A stretch of 64,000 nt of DNA from Diphasiastrum complanatum (Eukaryota > Streptophyta > Lycopodiopsida > Lycopodiales > Lycopodiaceae), in the NCBI GenBank assembly GCA_029204225.1, contig CM055102.1:24955390-25019389 (forward strand). Direction: 5' to 3'. Position numbers and translations under genes: made by a program. The notes beneath the pieces are model-generated. The model was not told the DNA's origin, made no database searches, and worked only from the letters and a program-made list of their open reading frames with translations. Of this stretch, positions 22,889 through 34,400 are shown piece by piece (position 1 is the stretch's first letter; each line of letters opens with the position of its first letter).

Positions 22889-25800
22889 TGATTTTGTTCC
22901 AAGTGCAACTAATCTTGTCATCCAAGACATGGTTAGAGTGTTCAAAGGTCCATACAATCAAAGTAAGAAGTTTGTGCTTGTTTCATCTTGTTTCCCACTA
23001 ATTCGCTTTTTTATTCTATTCAGACATTTGATGCGGTTGATGGGAAACAAGCAAGGCGTACAAATTCTTCCAGTCCACTTGGAGAGCTTTTCGACCATGG
23101 TAGGAACCCAACAAGGCAGATTTTTAAAGTAGTTATAGCAACATTTGCATTCAATTTGTATTGAGCCGTGAGCGTTAAATATTTAACTTTGTTATACTAC
23201 TCTGTTAGTGCATAATGGCAACCTTCTCTTCTCTACTTTTTTGTATCAGGTTGTGATGCCCTTTCATGTGCGGTATGTATAAATTCTACACTCATGTACA
23301 ACCTTTGCTAGAAATTTCAAGTTTTCAATCCGAAGCTGTGTTCAAATTTAGCCACTACAACTCTCTTCCTAATGTTAGTGAAAATTGTTTATTTGAAGCT
23401 TCTACATTTGATATTTTATTTGAGGTTAGCCACGTGTCACATTGTGCTTTGATGTAGTTTGAGACTATGGCATTCGGAGCATCAGTGATGAGTGGAAGTA
23501 TGATCCTTTGGTTTTGGGCGATTGCTGCTATTCCTTTCTACTCAGCTACATGGGAACAGTAAGTTAGGAGCCATCTTTAATTACTATTTCTTAACAAAAT
23601 CTGCAATAAGGTCAGTCATCTATAGATGGTAAGCAATTTTGGGCTTGATTCCTTATGTGTATAGAGGCAGCCGGATTACCAAGTGTAATCCGGCTCACAA
23701 AATCTCCCCAAAATCATGAAAAGGAGTTTATGTTCTTAACCTCTTGCTGCTGATGTCAGCACCAAGAAAGCTACTGATGTAAACTTCTTGCCGCTAATCA
23801 TTAAAAGGAAAAAGTGTTATATGTTGTGGATCCTGCTAGGGTTTGCTGGTTCTGCTCGGGAACATTGCTCACTGTACTAGGCGCACCGGGTTCTTGGGCG
23901 AAACCAACAATAATCTAACAATATAAATGGGCTCTTTTGAGTCCAAGTTCCATAAAACATAATCCAGAGAATCGTATGAGGCCCCAACTTGATCATTATT
24001 CATACATCGGTTACTACAGTAAATGTTTTTTCATCAAATACTCTTGTTTGGCTGTGGGGGGTCTTTTCAAATCGACAAAGGTTAGAGTTACCCCATCATC
24101 CTTTTGACATGAATAGCATTTGACACTCACAAGGCTTTCTTTAATTCGATTGAAACTGTGATATAAGTGTTTCAAAAGCCCAGTGATCAGGGAGCATGAA
24201 GATGCGGCTTTTCTGGATGTGCCATGTGTTCCCAGGCTGGTCCTGGTTAGGAACTACTTTTTAAAGACTCAAGAACAAGAAAATCAAGCAGAAACAAAAT
24301 GTTTTGGTATAGCTTAGAAACCCGTTCTTATGTTCTGGAACATACTGTACGTTCCGTACAGTATGTTCCAGAACGTACTGGGTTGGAACTGTTTTTCTTT
24401 TTTAATTCATGCCTTCCAATGCTATTTGAAAACCTTCTTCTCTAGTCTCACATGTCTTTTTAGCAACCTGAAAAAGAATCCTCCCGGACGACTAATACTC
24501 ATACAAAGGACATAGCAGCAAGTGATCATCTCCTTCAAACTGTATTCTAAGCATACAATCAGAGGTATTTTTTTAGTCATCTCTGCTTCATTCTACTCAT
24601 AAACTGTGCGATCGCACTCTGATTTTGCAAATCAATGATGCTTAAGAACTAATATGGGCTCCTGTAAGTACTTTTGTTCTCCATATATGATCATTGTATT
24701 GATCACTATTCTCTAAAGGTCTAGTTTTCTAGTTGGAGTCGGGGCAACTGGGAGCACTTTCCTGGGTGCATAAGCAAACAAATCTTATGCTCCAAGTTGT
24801 CGCAAAAGTGCATAATAAGCACCACAGAACTCAACAAGCTCCTTCGGAGGCACAGGAAGTACCCTAGCAACTACGACGGTACGGCAGGTTGTGGAACTGC
24901 TCATCTGTTCACGACACACTTTCCAAATTTTACACACACTTTCATAAGTGAATCAAATGAAGAGAAATCGTTCTTTCAGCAGGTAAACTCAGGTGAATCA
25001 TTCTTTCAGCATGGGAACAAGAATTGAGAATCAGTATTGCTTTTCTCCTTTGTAGAAAAATACGTATTTAAAAAAAAATAATTCGGTCCAGTTCCAGAAT
25101 GGAATGGGCAACTATTCTTGATCTTTAATTTATATGGCATAAAGGTAGAATTTACCCTCTATTTTTGTGTATATGCTATAATCAACAAAGATGCCTTTAA
25201 AAGAAGTAGCATCTTCCTTCTTCCTTACTTCTAAAGGAACGTGTACATAACAAGTACATCCAAAAAATTTCAAATCACTAAGATTTGGCTTTTTGCCATA
25301 CAATGCTTCATAAGGTGTGAGTCCTTCAATGGCACTATTAGTCATTCTATTACATAGAAAGTTTGCACATAAAATAGCTTCTCCCCTAAATGTAATAGGA
25401 AGAGATGCATCTAATCTCAATGCTTTAGCACACTCACATAGTGTTCTATTTTTCCTCTTGGCCACCCCATTTTGTTGTGGGGTGTATGTGCAAGTAAACT
25501 CTCTTCTAATGCCATTAGTTTGACAAAATTTGTACTTTGAAACACTTGGGAACTCTGTTCAAAAGGCGATGTTTTTGTAAAAATAATAATTTCAGCATGG
25601 CTAGCATCTTGCATGTTTATTTCTGTTGTAAAGAGTCAGAAAGGCTTGCTCTCCATAGATTGCTGAATTGCTTACATTGTTTTTGATTTTTAGAAAGGAT
25701 GACCTCAGTATCTATAAGGGTGTCATGAATGAGACTCTATTTGTGTTAAGGATTTTAATTTCAGCAATTCTGCAGCTTTTTCTGTTCAAACTTCAACCCA

Positions 25801-28399
25801 AGAATTAAGCTAGTTAATTCCTCTGGTTTCTTGAGGCACTTAAATATCCTCAATTTATTGTTTTGCGAAGTTTCTTAATAAAACCTTTTTTTTTTCTCTA
25901 CTTGACTCTGATGTTGGCTGCCAAAATAATAGTTTCTTCACCAATGCGTTGATACTACCGGAAGTGAATGGACCGACTGAAGGCCTTCTACTGATTTCTT
26001 CAGCTCATTTTTTCACCGCTATTGTTGGTATGTTCTTGCATCTAAAATGATTGGAGAGAGTCTCTTTAATAAAATTCTGAATGCTAAGATGAATGAGCTA
26101 ACACTTTTTTATTAAAACTATCAACAATATAGACAGCATTAGGAAATGTGCTTATATCTGTGAAAATATCAGTTTATAGCATGTGAGAGGATTATATGTG
26201 CGAAGTAGTCTGTGGTGCTATCTTGCTTCAAAGTGAAGGTTTTGTAGGTTCAGATGGTAAGTTTAGGTGCTACTTGTATGCTTCCTCAGATTTCAGAATA
26301 GTCAACTTCCAAACTTGAAAATGCTTACATCCTTGTTTCTAGTGTATATCATAAGAGTGTGAGCATAAAAAAAGCATGCTAACCTGAAAAGTATTTGCTA
26401 GGAGAGATGGATTAGAGTAACCCTCTACAGTAAATAGAAATAGCGACATGTGAGATGATGATGATACATGGATTTGTGGAATATACCAAGGCAAAATCGA
26501 TATTGCTACGCAACTCAGTAAATGTAGACATGCTTAGCCTTCTTATTGTACTTACCTGTAGAGAGTTAGTCCACGATCCAGTACTTAGTTGCAAACCTAG
26601 TCCTTTGTTTGGAAATAACTGGTCAGGCTGATAGAAAAGTAGGTGTGTCTCACACACACACACAGATATTTATATGTGTGTGTGTGTGTGTGGACCCAAA
26701 TGTTTTTTTTTGCCACAGTTGCTCGTCAGTTTTTAGAAATTCTCTCTGAAGAGAAGGTGATACAGCTTTTCTAGTTGTATGCTATATTCAACATACAACC
26801 TTGTTTCTCTCGTTCACGAAAGTAGACCAGTCTTGTTTAGAAATGCAGATTCTTATGGTGTCAAGGTTTCAAGTCTCTTGTAAATGGTTGGGTTGCATGG
26901 TTTGTGTTTGAGAGACTGCAGGGAGATGAAATATGGCCCCTCCCAAGAGTCAACATGCTTCCGGGTGCCTTAATTCTTGGACCACTATACCATTTTGCAG
27001 TGCCAACACAAATGCATGTGTTCCATTTAGGGCTTTGCAATTTAAACTGTTATGAGGTGCCATATTTGGACTTGAAAGCTGTGCAGGTCCTGGCTTCTGC
27101 AGGGGCTAGATGGTGGACAAAAAGTGTCAAAGAGGCCATTTGCTGGAAGGATTTTCCATCAATTATTGCAGGTAAATGCATCAGTTGCAGGGGTCTTTTC
27201 AGCAATGTGTGCCTTTGGAGCCACAATAAGATGCACATTTATTTCTCTGTTGTACTCATTTCATCACACAAGCTCTGCTTTTTCTTGGTTGTACTTGTAT
27301 TTATCCATATCATTGTCAAAATTCAATTAAGTTAGCATATCTGTTTGTATTTTGTTTTTTTTCAGTGAATGTTGCACTCATGGCGCATGTCATTGACATC
27401 TATATTTAGTTGTGAGTTTTATGAGCTCTATACCACAAGCGATTTGTAAGTTCACATGGCTTCCTAGAATATGGTCATCGTCTAGAGATGGAAGCTGATA
27501 TTGCAACTTCAGTCAATGTATTGCCAATGAGGAAGTTAGTGAGGAGTCCATCTTCAGCATTTCATGCAGCTTAGCTATTATGGAGATATGAATGGTGGAA
27601 ACATGGCTTCAGAGCATGTGGGGGATCTAGATAAGAAGTTGATACTGAAAAGCTCAGCCAATATACTGAATTATAGTTGCTCTATCATGACCTGCATCGG
27701 CAGGCAGATGTAGAGACACGGTCTGCGTGACGCCACAGGGGATCAGCTCGACACTGAAATAGAGGGGAGGAGGGAGATGATGAGCTGTTGGGGGCTGGAG
27801 AGGCATTTGGTCCTGGTTACGAGGAGGAGTTGATGTAGGAGGGGGATACAGAGGTAGAGGGTGAGGGTGAGGGTGGGGGGTGGGCATACAACATTTATTC
27901 GTAGACCACGGTGCCGAGACACGGGAGGAGCCAGCCATTCTTGCACTTGGGCGTCGAGACCTAGAAGCTCCAGGGGGGGAGTGGGCTGGGGGCATTGTTT
28001 GTAGAGGACTGGAGTATCATAGGCAGTTGAGGGCCAGGTCGACCTTGAGTTTATAGGGCCTTCCCTATAACAGTTGAGAGGGCGACCTAGGGGTAGCAGT
28101 GGAGTAGTAGTAGTTGGAGCTAGCTCGGAAGAGGGGGGTGGAGGGAGAGGGAGAGGTAGGGGATACGTCGGAGGCAGAGGTGGAGGCGGAGGCGGAGGCA
28201 GAGGGTCACCACGATGGATGACACCCTCAGCATCATCTGTTGACTCCCTATTTGGCAGTTCCCCAGACTTTGATGATTCCGACTATGAGTTATAGAGGAT
28301 GAGTTTTAGTTGTATAGTGTTTACGAGAAATTTTTATATTGTTTATCAGACATCACTATAATCCATTGCGGTGCCTTGAGCTCGACATTATATAGTCAT

Positions 28400-28442
<43 letters not shown>

Positions 28443-31400
28443 AGGGAGAGGGAGGGAGTATCAGGAATGCGCGTCCGCGTCCGGCGTCTGACACCCAAAC
28501 GCGTCCTCGGACGTGTTCATATATATATATATATATATATATAGTTTTTTTAACTCTAAAAAAAAAAAAAAAAAAGCGGACGCGTCCGGGGACCCGGATG
28601 CACCCCTGGCGCGTCTGCGTCCGGGGTCCGCCATGTTAGATATATATATATATACAATCCAGGGATGCGCGTTCGGGCCGGACGCGGGCAATCCGCGTCC
28701 CCGTCCGGCGTCCGGACCCGGACGAGCTGCCTCCTGGTTAGCCCGACGTCTGGCCGCCCTTTCCCTGACCATGATGAGCTGCCGTCGTGTGAAATTCATT
28801 CCGATCTGCTCATCCAGATCCAGCTCGACAGCGGGGACAGGACCCACAGCGGGGGCGGGTGGCTCCGGTTCCGGATTTCTCTGTCGAGTTTGTCGCAGCA
28901 TCTCTCAAATATCTGCCTCTTGCTTCCGATGCCTCTCGTTGTGCCTTCGGATATCTTCCTCAAGCTTCCTCCTGGCTTCGCACTCGGGCTTCGGTGGTAT
29001 GCGCTCTGCCATCTCGATCGACCTTCTCCTCACAGCACCCTGGTCCTTGAACACCCTCTCACAGCACCCAGGCTCTCAAACAGCCTGTCCACGGTGAGGG
29101 GAGACCAGTTCTGGAGGGATGCACAGACATTGTCAGGACTGCTTCGACCACTCTACATTGTGCTCCGCATGGCTGACAGCGAGGGGTCGACACTTGGACT
29201 GGTGTATGAGCTCATGGACCGGATTGGACAGTTCTTGCAGCTGCCCATCTTGCAGCCAGAGAGGTAAGCGGTACAGTGTTGCAATTGACCTTTATCTTTT
29301 CAGTACTTGCTAGTTTGTCTTTCTGTCAATGTTAAGCATTTTCGTAATGCCCTAAACCACATGCCCCTCACCTGCAGGATGACAGAGCTGAAGTTCATAT
29401 GGGAAACGCGGAGGAACTACTCCACAGGAGTATCCACAGCGTTGCACACATGCCGCATCCCCTCTTCCTCTCTCCGACACAAATCGCAGACAGGGAGCTC
29501 GAGTCCGATTGGCTTCAGTACATTCACAGGGTGGGTCCACACATAGGTTTGGATCCTATCAGGCTCATGGAGGAGCTCGCTGCATTTCGTTTCGGCATGG
29601 GCACATTCGGCCACCCGGCTGCCCAGGATCCAGAGAGGAGGCAGCTACCCATTACCTGGTGGACCATGTTCGGTAGCACATACCCATCTATACAGCGTCT
29701 TGCACTGCGTGTCCTTTCTTAGGTATGCATCTCATTTTATCCTCCATTTTTGTGTTTCGTTGAAGTTCCACCTCTGCCACAATGTGCTGAAGTATTTCAA
29801 TGCACGCACCACAGGACTGTGCTGCCTCCATGTGTGAGCGTAATTGGAGCACATGGGCACTCATTCACACGAGGAGAAGAAACCGGTTGTCAGTGAGTCA
29901 GTTGGAGCGGTTGGTGTTCTGTAGCACCAACGCACGTCTAGGAGGCTTCCGACCATTACGAGCGCATTGCAGGTGATAAGCTAATCTTTTATAGCATGTT
30001 GGTTGACTCCTGGTATGTTGGTTTCATTTCTTGATAAAGTTGTCTCTCTGACATGCAAATTTTAAACCTTGCAGACGAAGATATCAGATTTGGAGCGCCA
30101 GGTTGACTTGCCTACGGACAGCACCCATCCCATGCCTGCAGATGACCTGGGCACACAGTTGATGGCAGAGAGAGAGAGAGAGCTTGCCGAGATGAGAGAG
30201 AGAGAGCTTGGGCTTGAGCACAGAGAGCCCCCATTGTATGAGGCAGATGAGCCAGTGTCAGAGGATGAGCATGATGAGGATGAGCCCATTCGGGTTGTGT
30301 TTGCCAGACCGGAGAGGGATGAGGCAGATTATACAGGTGCAGGGCACACGCCATGGGCAGGGGTTACAGTTGCATCACGTGGCAGAGGTGGGACACATGG
30401 CACAGGTTATACCGGCAGACAGGCAGGGCACACAGGAGGGGGCAGTGGCATACCTACCTATGTCGACATGATGGAGGAGGCTCTTGATAGAGGGCAGAGT
30501 GGTTTAGATGCCGGTCCCGCAGATGTTTGGATGCGTGCAGCACAGAGTCATGGCCGTTACTACGACAGCACACGAGAGGAGGCACCTGATGACTTTCATT
30601 GCACAGATTGGGAGGCCATGCAGGGTCTACAGGGTGCACATGATGAGGCACGGGATGAGGCTTGGGTTGATTCAGGGTTTGGTGCACAGGATGATTCAGA
30701 GGTTGGTGCACAGGATGATTTAGAGGCTGGTGCACAGGATGAGTCCCAGAGCCCAGAGCATTTGTATTCGGATGCCCAGCTGGCCGACTTGGTTGCCACA
30801 TTGGATTCAGAGGCCCAGCAGATGCCGAGTGTCAGGGCGCCCCCATCATCTCTTGCCAGCATGCCATACACAGAGTCCCAGCCAGAGCAGCCGCATGAGG
30901 TGCCTACAGTTCCTCCAGCTCCTCAGAGGGTGTATGTGCGTCGCACAGCTCCTCCAGTGCCACCGATGCCATTTAGGCTTGCAGCCCCTCCATCGTCGTC
31001 CACTTCTACAGCACCAGGTCTCCATGGCAGGCCACCATCTGTGCCCAGGTTTTCTCTTGCAGCGCCCACATCCACAGTGGCTCCTCCAGTGGCAGCACCC
31101 ACGTCACATCCTCCTAATTTGGCAGCACCCAGGATGTACCAGTACCGGCCACCACAGCGCCCCTTTCAGTACATATCGCCATTGTACTCGCCTCCTGCAC
31201 AGCCAGTTCCTCCACCTGAAGCAGCTCCACGGGCACACATGTCGCTTTGTACATGTGATGCTTTATTTTATGTCGAATTCTATGTGCGTGTGTGAATCCT
31301 ATTTTCATTTAATTTCGTTTGAAGTGAATGCTACCTTCACATATATGCACCTACATCATGAGCACAGCAATCACCCCTACACCCCAAACGACATTTCATA

Positions 31401-34400
31401 AACACATGTAATACATCTGCATTTAAAAAAATTACAGACATTGCATCTTACATGACCAGGCTCGCGTTGCACAAAAAACAACTATGTATATATTCAACCG
31501 TTGTATCAAGATAACATCACATATACCGTCATTTTTTTAAGCAGCCATCTAGTTATTTGCTGCACCATAAATTGCCGAAAACTACATAGCAACAGTCCGC
31601 CACATACGGCTGGACCTTATCTATTCTAAACATCCCTCACTGATCCTCCACCGACTCCTCGCCCTCGTCTGGTGCATTGTTTTGTCGCTCTTGCTCTGCC
31701 TCGCGGTTAGCCCGAGCTGCCTCCTAGTTAGCCCGTCGTCTGGCCGCCCTTTCCCTGACCATGATGAGCTGCCGTCGTGTGAAATTCATTCCGATCTGCT
31801 CATCCAGATCCAGCTCGACAGCGGGGATAGGACCCACAGCGGGGGCGGGTGGCTCCGGTTCCGGATTTCTCTGTCGAGTTTGTCGCAGCATCTCTCGGAT
31901 ATCTGCCTCTTGCTTCCGATGTCTTTCGTTGTGCCTTCGGATATCTTCCTCAAGCTTCCTCCTAGCTTCGCCCTCGGGCTTCGGTGGTATGCGCTCTGCC
32001 ATCTCGATCGACCTTCTCCTCACAGCACCCTGGTCCTTGAACACCCTCTCACAACACCCTGGCTCTCAAACAGCCTGTCACCGGGCTCTCAAACAGCCTG
32101 TCACCGGCTCTCGCTTGCTCTCTCACTGTCTATCACTAGCTCTCTCACAGCCTCTAAAAATGCCGACCACAATGGCATTGTGAGTGCCTATTTATCCCCA
32201 CAGCCTGATCGGCCATGTGGATCCCCATCATCCCTCCATGTGCCTCTGTACCTGCCCCCATGTGATGCTCCCCCCTGTGTTGGTCTCCCATTGGGCCCGT
32301 GGTCTGCTCACCCACAATGCCCATGTGCCTCTGTACTCTGTCCATGTGATGCTACCCCCCTGTGTTGGTCTCCCATTGGCCCCTCGGTCTGCTGACTTGC
32401 AGTGCCCATGTGCCACTGCAACAGTCCCTTGCATCATGTACTGTACCCTCTTTTTTTACACCCTAAACCCCCTTTGTTTCCTTTTTTTTGTCCTTTTTTT
32501 GGTAGTTAATATGCAAAAATTAAATATTAAAAATATTAAAAAATAAAAAAAATATTAAAAATGGTACCACCCTGGTACCGCGGATCCCAGGGCGGTACCG
32601 TACCGGCGGTACCACTGATATGGTACCAGCGGTACCACGAGGTACTATGATATATACATATACATATACATATATATATACATATACATATACATCATAG
32701 GTACCGCGGTACCATGATGGTACCGCGGTACCACAATATAATAATATATTTATTATTTAATATTTTTTTTAATTTTTTTTTACCTAAACCTACCCGCCCC
32801 CCTCGCATTTCCTCTGAAATTTTTTTGAGCCCTCTCCGCCCTGCCATCGCTGCTGGTTTTTCTTGCCTGCCTTTGATTCCTTGCGTCGCCCATCGCCCAC
32901 GCAACGCCCTGCCTTGCATCTGATTTCCTTTGCCCTACATTCGCCCATTTTCAGCGTCTCTCCAACAGTGAACCCTGCTGTTTTTTTTCCAGCAATCCAC
33001 CCATTCCGGTGGATCCTGTCCCACTGCGTCCGCCAGTTGCCACTGTGGTTCCACCACCACCTACTGTTGCTCGCACTCCCCCAGTTTACGACTTTCTCAT
33101 GGACTCTCCGCCTCCCGAGCAGGAGCAGGCCCCAGATGCCAGTGACGAGGCCTTCCAGGATGTTGAGGAGATCCCTTCCTCCCTCCCTTCACATCCGGAT
33201 GACCACCCTACCCAGCAGTTTTTGTATCCCATGCCAGATGTCCACCCTCCACCAGTGTACCCCACTTATGCTGCTGCACCCATCCCGGCCAGTGCATCCC
33301 ACTCTCCCCATTCCACGTCTACAGCTGATGCATCCACTAGTGCCCAGGCTGTCGCGTCATCATCCATTCCCGTCACGTTTGGTGCACCGTGCTGGACGCC
33401 CGCTACCCGTCGCCCAGCTGGGAGAGTTCTTAGGCAGCAGAGCATTCGCGGCGCGCATCAGCCGCACATGGATAGAGAGGCCACACAGGCCGTGGCCAGC
33501 CTGATTTATGAGCTGAACCTTCCATTTGCCATCACCGACTCCGAGCCCTTCAGAAGGACCTTCCGCCTTGCAGAGTCTGTCAGCCCTAGCTGGAGAGTCC
33601 CTAGTTCAGAGGTTGTCCGCACACACATGCTGAGGGATAGGGTCGAGTCACTGTCTAGAGAGATGGAGCCTCTACGTCGCCACTGGGCCACTTACGGTTG
33701 CAGCATCATGTCCGATGGCTGGACTGATGTCAGGAGGAGGCCGATCCTCAACATACTGGTTCCAGCTGCATGGGCACACAGTTTTTGAGGGCAGTGGATT
33801 GCAGCAGGGGGAGGAGAGTCATATCTGCAGAGTTCATGTTTGATGTCATCAGGTCTTCCATCCTGTCCATAGGCCCACAGCATGTCGTCACAGTGGTGAC
33901 GGACAATGCCACGAACTGCATTCAGATGGGTGTACTGCTAGAGGCGGAATTCCCTCACATTGTTCATACCCCCTGTGTCGCGCACGGCATAGACCTTCTG
34001 ATGGGGGACATAGGTGCACTTCCCTGGGTTAGAGCCATCGTCCGTGAGGCCCTCTTCTTGGTGACTTTTGTCACGAGGAAGAGGCCTGTTCTTGCCATGT
34101 TCCGGGTGTTCAGCCATCTAGACCTCCGTAAGCCAGCCCCCACACGCTTTGCATTCGACTTGGTGGTCATCGACCGTCTGATCAGGTGCAGGGCGCAGCT
34201 TCTACAGATGGTTGCCAGTGATCTTTGGTGTGCCAATACATTTCCGCGCACTGAGGATGGGGAGCACTTTTCTTCCACGGTGAGGGGAGACCAGTTTTGG
34301 AGGGATGCACAGACATTGTCAGGACTGCTTCAACCACTTTACATTGTGCTCCGCATGGCTGACAGCAAGGGGTCGACACTTGGACTGGTATATGAGCTCA

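Larger units (their letters stand above)
18470..23023. other. AAPT intron 4 (4.55 kb), repeat-filled, no gene
   Basis: Apart from the CT-tailed retroposons I see no coding domain. The 161-codon minus-strand frame at 22020-22505 has no recognisable motif. It may be an old transposon fragment. Confidence 0.45.
28722..32660 (+). mobile_element. hAT-like element copy A, rearranged
   Basis: Holds, left to right: an ORF2 fragment (-, 28722-29085), a transposase lacking its N-terminal half (+, 29089-31295), a second ORF2 (-, 31640-32045), imperfect 84-bp subterminal repeats (about 32200-32420), and a GGTACC-rich end (32560-32660). About 2.2 kb of transposase sequence is closely similar, by eye over 90%, to copy B. 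It lacks the left end that copy B has. At 29085 ORF2 is fused straight to the middle of the transposase, so the copy is an internal rearrangement. Confidence 0.75.

Noticed and set aside
28513-29267. Two plus-strand frames of about 200 codons
   Set aside because: They run antisense to the ORF2 fragment and across a foldback element and a transposase joint. The ORF2 reading has the conserved codon pattern between copies.
30730-31401. Plus-strand frame of 223 codons overlapping the transposase tail
   Set aside because: Out-of-frame translation of the Pro/Ala-rich tail, with a biased Cys/His/Gln composition. The tail frame itself is conserved between copies A and B.
31682-32395. Plus-strand frame of 237 codons
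   Set aside because: Antisense to ORF2 of copy A and into the subterminal repeats; shadow frame in GC-rich DNA.
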